A stretch of 64,000 bases of DNA, from assembly GCF_001982635.1 (NCBI RefSeq), contig NZ_MKFI01000001.1:780781-844780 (forward strand). The letters run 5' to 3'. Both the position numbers and the translations under genes were made by a program. Within the stretch, counting starts at the first letter, position 1; every line of letters starts with the position of its first letter. The stretch is from Bradyrhizobium mercantei. Lineage in GTDB: Bacteria; Pseudomonadota; Alphaproteobacteria; Rhizobiales; Xanthobacteraceae. Positions 62,816 through 64,000 of the stretch are shown in pieces. The notes beneath the pieces are model-generated. The model saw only the letters and a program-made list of their open reading frames with translations. It was not told where the DNA came from and did no database searches.

Positions 62816-63155
62816 CGCTGATCCCCGTTACTAACGCTGCGCTGTTAAGCCAAACAACGTGACCTCAATTAGGTTGCTTTGGGGCAATGCCAGACCCGTG
62901 ATGTTTCCAGGCTGTGACGGGGTCGCAACAACGCCCGTTTGTTCCCTGGCACAGCAGGATTTTTCACCGGTTAAGCAGCCGCATTTCGGCTGCATATATG
63001 TCGCCACGGCTAAGCTGACGTTCAACGCTCCCCGAAAAGTGATCGGAGTTCGCTAACGTTTCGATCAGACGTCGCGATCAGCTGCGACGAGCCGCCGCGC
63101 CTACAGCGGGGGCAATCTTTTCGGAAAACCGCTTCGCACTTTTCCGGATCATGCC
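62816..63155. other. Upstream region of porin gene; palindromic repeat at its end
   Basis: No gene is seen. The stretch 62860-63050 may hold the porin promoter. The last 38 bases are a GCATGATC-family repeat, listed separately. Confidence 0.5.
63117..63154. repeat. GCATGATC-family palindromic repeat
   Basis: Inner arms TCGGAAAA and TTTTCCGGA surround CCGCTTCGCAC, and the right end is GATCATGC; the matching left end is degraded. It is nearly identical to the central part of 38348-38392. It lies one base from the lipoprotein stop codon. Confidence 0.75.
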
Positions 63156-63596
63156 CTAGCGCGCCATTTTTTCCAGCTCTGGAAACGCCGCATAGGACGC
63201 GCCGGCGCAGGGCTCGGCGGCGCTCTCGAGGATGCGGTCGAGCCGGCCGTCGACGAACAGGACGCCGCGCTCCCGGGCCGGGCGGTAATTGCCGTCGGTA
63301 TCCTTCGCGCTGTAGCGCACGCACACCACGTAGCGCAGCCGGCCGCCGACCGTGCGCTGTGCCGGGTCGGCGATGGCCGCCTCGCGGACCCCGACCGGAT
63401 TGTTCAGGTAGGTCCGCATGAAGGCGACGATCTGCTCACGGTACCGGTCCGGAAACGGCTGGTTGGCGACGCCGCGATCATCGGTAAAGGTGGTTGGCCC
63501 GCCGCCCTCATCGCTGGTCAGGCAGCCGGCGAGCGAAATCGAGAGCAGCAGGATCGCCGCCAGTTGTGATGAAATCCGCAAAGTCAGCTGTTTCAT
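63156..63596 (-). CDS. Lipoprotein of unknown function
   Basis: This 146-residue protein has a lipoprotein signal (MKQLTLRISSQLAAILLLSI then LAGC) with Cys at about residue 25. The mature part has QPFPDRYREQIVAFMRTYLN and VGGRLRYVVCVRYSAKDTDG, a pattern common to Bradyrhizobium exported lipoproteins. ATG 63596 is used instead of 63617. Function unknown. Confidence 0.78.
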   Translation of the reverse strand: MKQLTLRISSQLAAILLLSISLAGCLTSDEGGGPTTFTDDRGVANQPFPDRYREQIVAFMRTYLNNPVGVREAAIADPAQRTVGGRLRYVVCVRYSAKDTDGNYRPARERGVLFVDGRLDRILESAAEPCAGASYAAFPELEKMAR

Positions 63597-63807
63597 GTGT
63601 CCCCGGCCGCGTCTCATAGACCGACGGGCGGCGGAAGGGAATTCTCAACTGAGTTATTTCCATCCGGGTTCACAAGCGAGACCCGGACACACTCCGGCCC
63701 GCCGCCATTGGGGAAGCAATGGACGGGCGGGCCGGTTCTGCATCCAAAGGGCGCAGCGGGGCAATGTGGATCGAACTACGTCCCTCGGATCAGGTTCAAG
63801 CTCAGGT

Positions 63808-64000
63808 TCAGCCGCGCTTGGCCGGCGCGACGTGCTTTGTCGCGACCTTCGCGTGGACGTGCTTGGTCGCATGCTTCGGCGACTTCACCTTCAGCATGCC
63901 CATGTGCTTGTGGTGGCGGTGATGGCGATAGTGCTTGTGGTGCATCTTGGCGTTGGCGTTGCGCACCTTCGACGGCAGCTGCTCGCTCTTGATGACGGGA
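63808..64000 (-). CDS. His/Lys-rich protein, 5' end outside window
   Basis: The last 63 codons are visible: MHHKHYRHHRHHKHMGMLKV, then HATKHVHAKVATKHVAPAK and a TGA at 63808. The composition matches small exported basic proteins with a His-rich tail, which could bind metal or nucleic acid. The start lies past the right edge. Confidence 0.65.
   Translation of the reverse strand, partial: PVIKSEQLPSKVRNANAKMHHKHYRHHRHHKHMGMLKVKSPKHATKHVHAKVATKHVAPAKRG

Noticed and set aside
1..64000. CRISPR array
   Set aside because: No regularly spaced direct repeats with unique spacers; tandem repeats at 57442 and 34051 are in-frame coding repeats.
1..64000. Intact insertion sequence
   Set aside because: No transposase with terminal inverted repeats was recognised; mobility signs are the integrase, trb genes and repeats only.

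Overview
The window looks like a Bradyrhizobium-type alphaproteobacterial chromosome: GC-rich codon use in the right-hand part, the typical small conserved proteins, NCS1/LysR-rich catabolic clusters, an exact alphaproteobacterial LexA box and several Bradyrhizobium-style palindromic repeats. I infer this from protein and repeat character, not from a database search.

Region 1 (1-25.3 kb) is a genomic island sitting at the 3' end of a tRNA-Gly(TCC) gene. A tyrosine integrase lies 38-122 bp (depending on its start codon) from the tRNA. Next to it are a DUF2971 gene, a broken ImmA/IrrE-UvrD helicase gene, and the tail of a trb conjugation operon (trbL fragment, trbF, trbG, trbI, DUF2274). The conjugation module is truncated inside trbL, where the helicase remnant is joined to it, so the island looks like a decayed ICE. 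Its left end is outside the window. The cargo (1-17 kb) is an aromatic catabolic set: fumarylacetoacetase (partial), a DUF2783 small protein and a FAD hydroxylase in one operon, homogentisate 1,2-dioxygenase, an EthD-domain protein, an MDR and an atypical SDR oxidoreductase, a cytochrome P450, and a cytochrome c/FAD-oxidase pair, with MarR and LysR regulators. The logic fits hydroxylation of a hydroxyphenylacetate-like compound to homogentisate, ring cleavage, and hydrolysis to fumarate and acetoacetate. The isomerase step and a P450 ferredoxin are not seen here.

Region 2 (25.4-36.5 kb) is ordinary chromosome: a tiny ORF with an extreme Shine-Dalgarno sequence and its own promoter and terminator, a YCII/DGPF protein, a GrlR-like protein, an MltB-type transglycosylase, a LexA-box-controlled operon of three overlapping small ORFs, a NUDIX hydrolase, a ClC antiporter, an adenylate cyclase, and a large autotransporter with repeated passenger units.

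Region 3 (36.5-46.7 kb) is a small-molecule scavenging cluster: amidohydrolase, MFS carrier, NCS1 permease, azoreductase-like flavoprotein, PuuE-like deacetylase, DUF1989 protein and three LysR regulators. It suggests use of a nitrogenous compound whose identity I cannot read from the sequence.

Region 4 (46.7-64 kb) holds surface functions (acyltransferase, a glycosyltransferase between degenerate direct repeats), tRNA-Tyr and tRNA-Thr, rlmB, a NicO-type Ni/Co exporter, many small secreted or membrane proteins, a cyclase-like DUF2652-SRPBCC fusion, an alpha/beta hydrolase with an SCP2-like partner, and an Omp31-type porin. Palindromic repeats of several families lie between genes.
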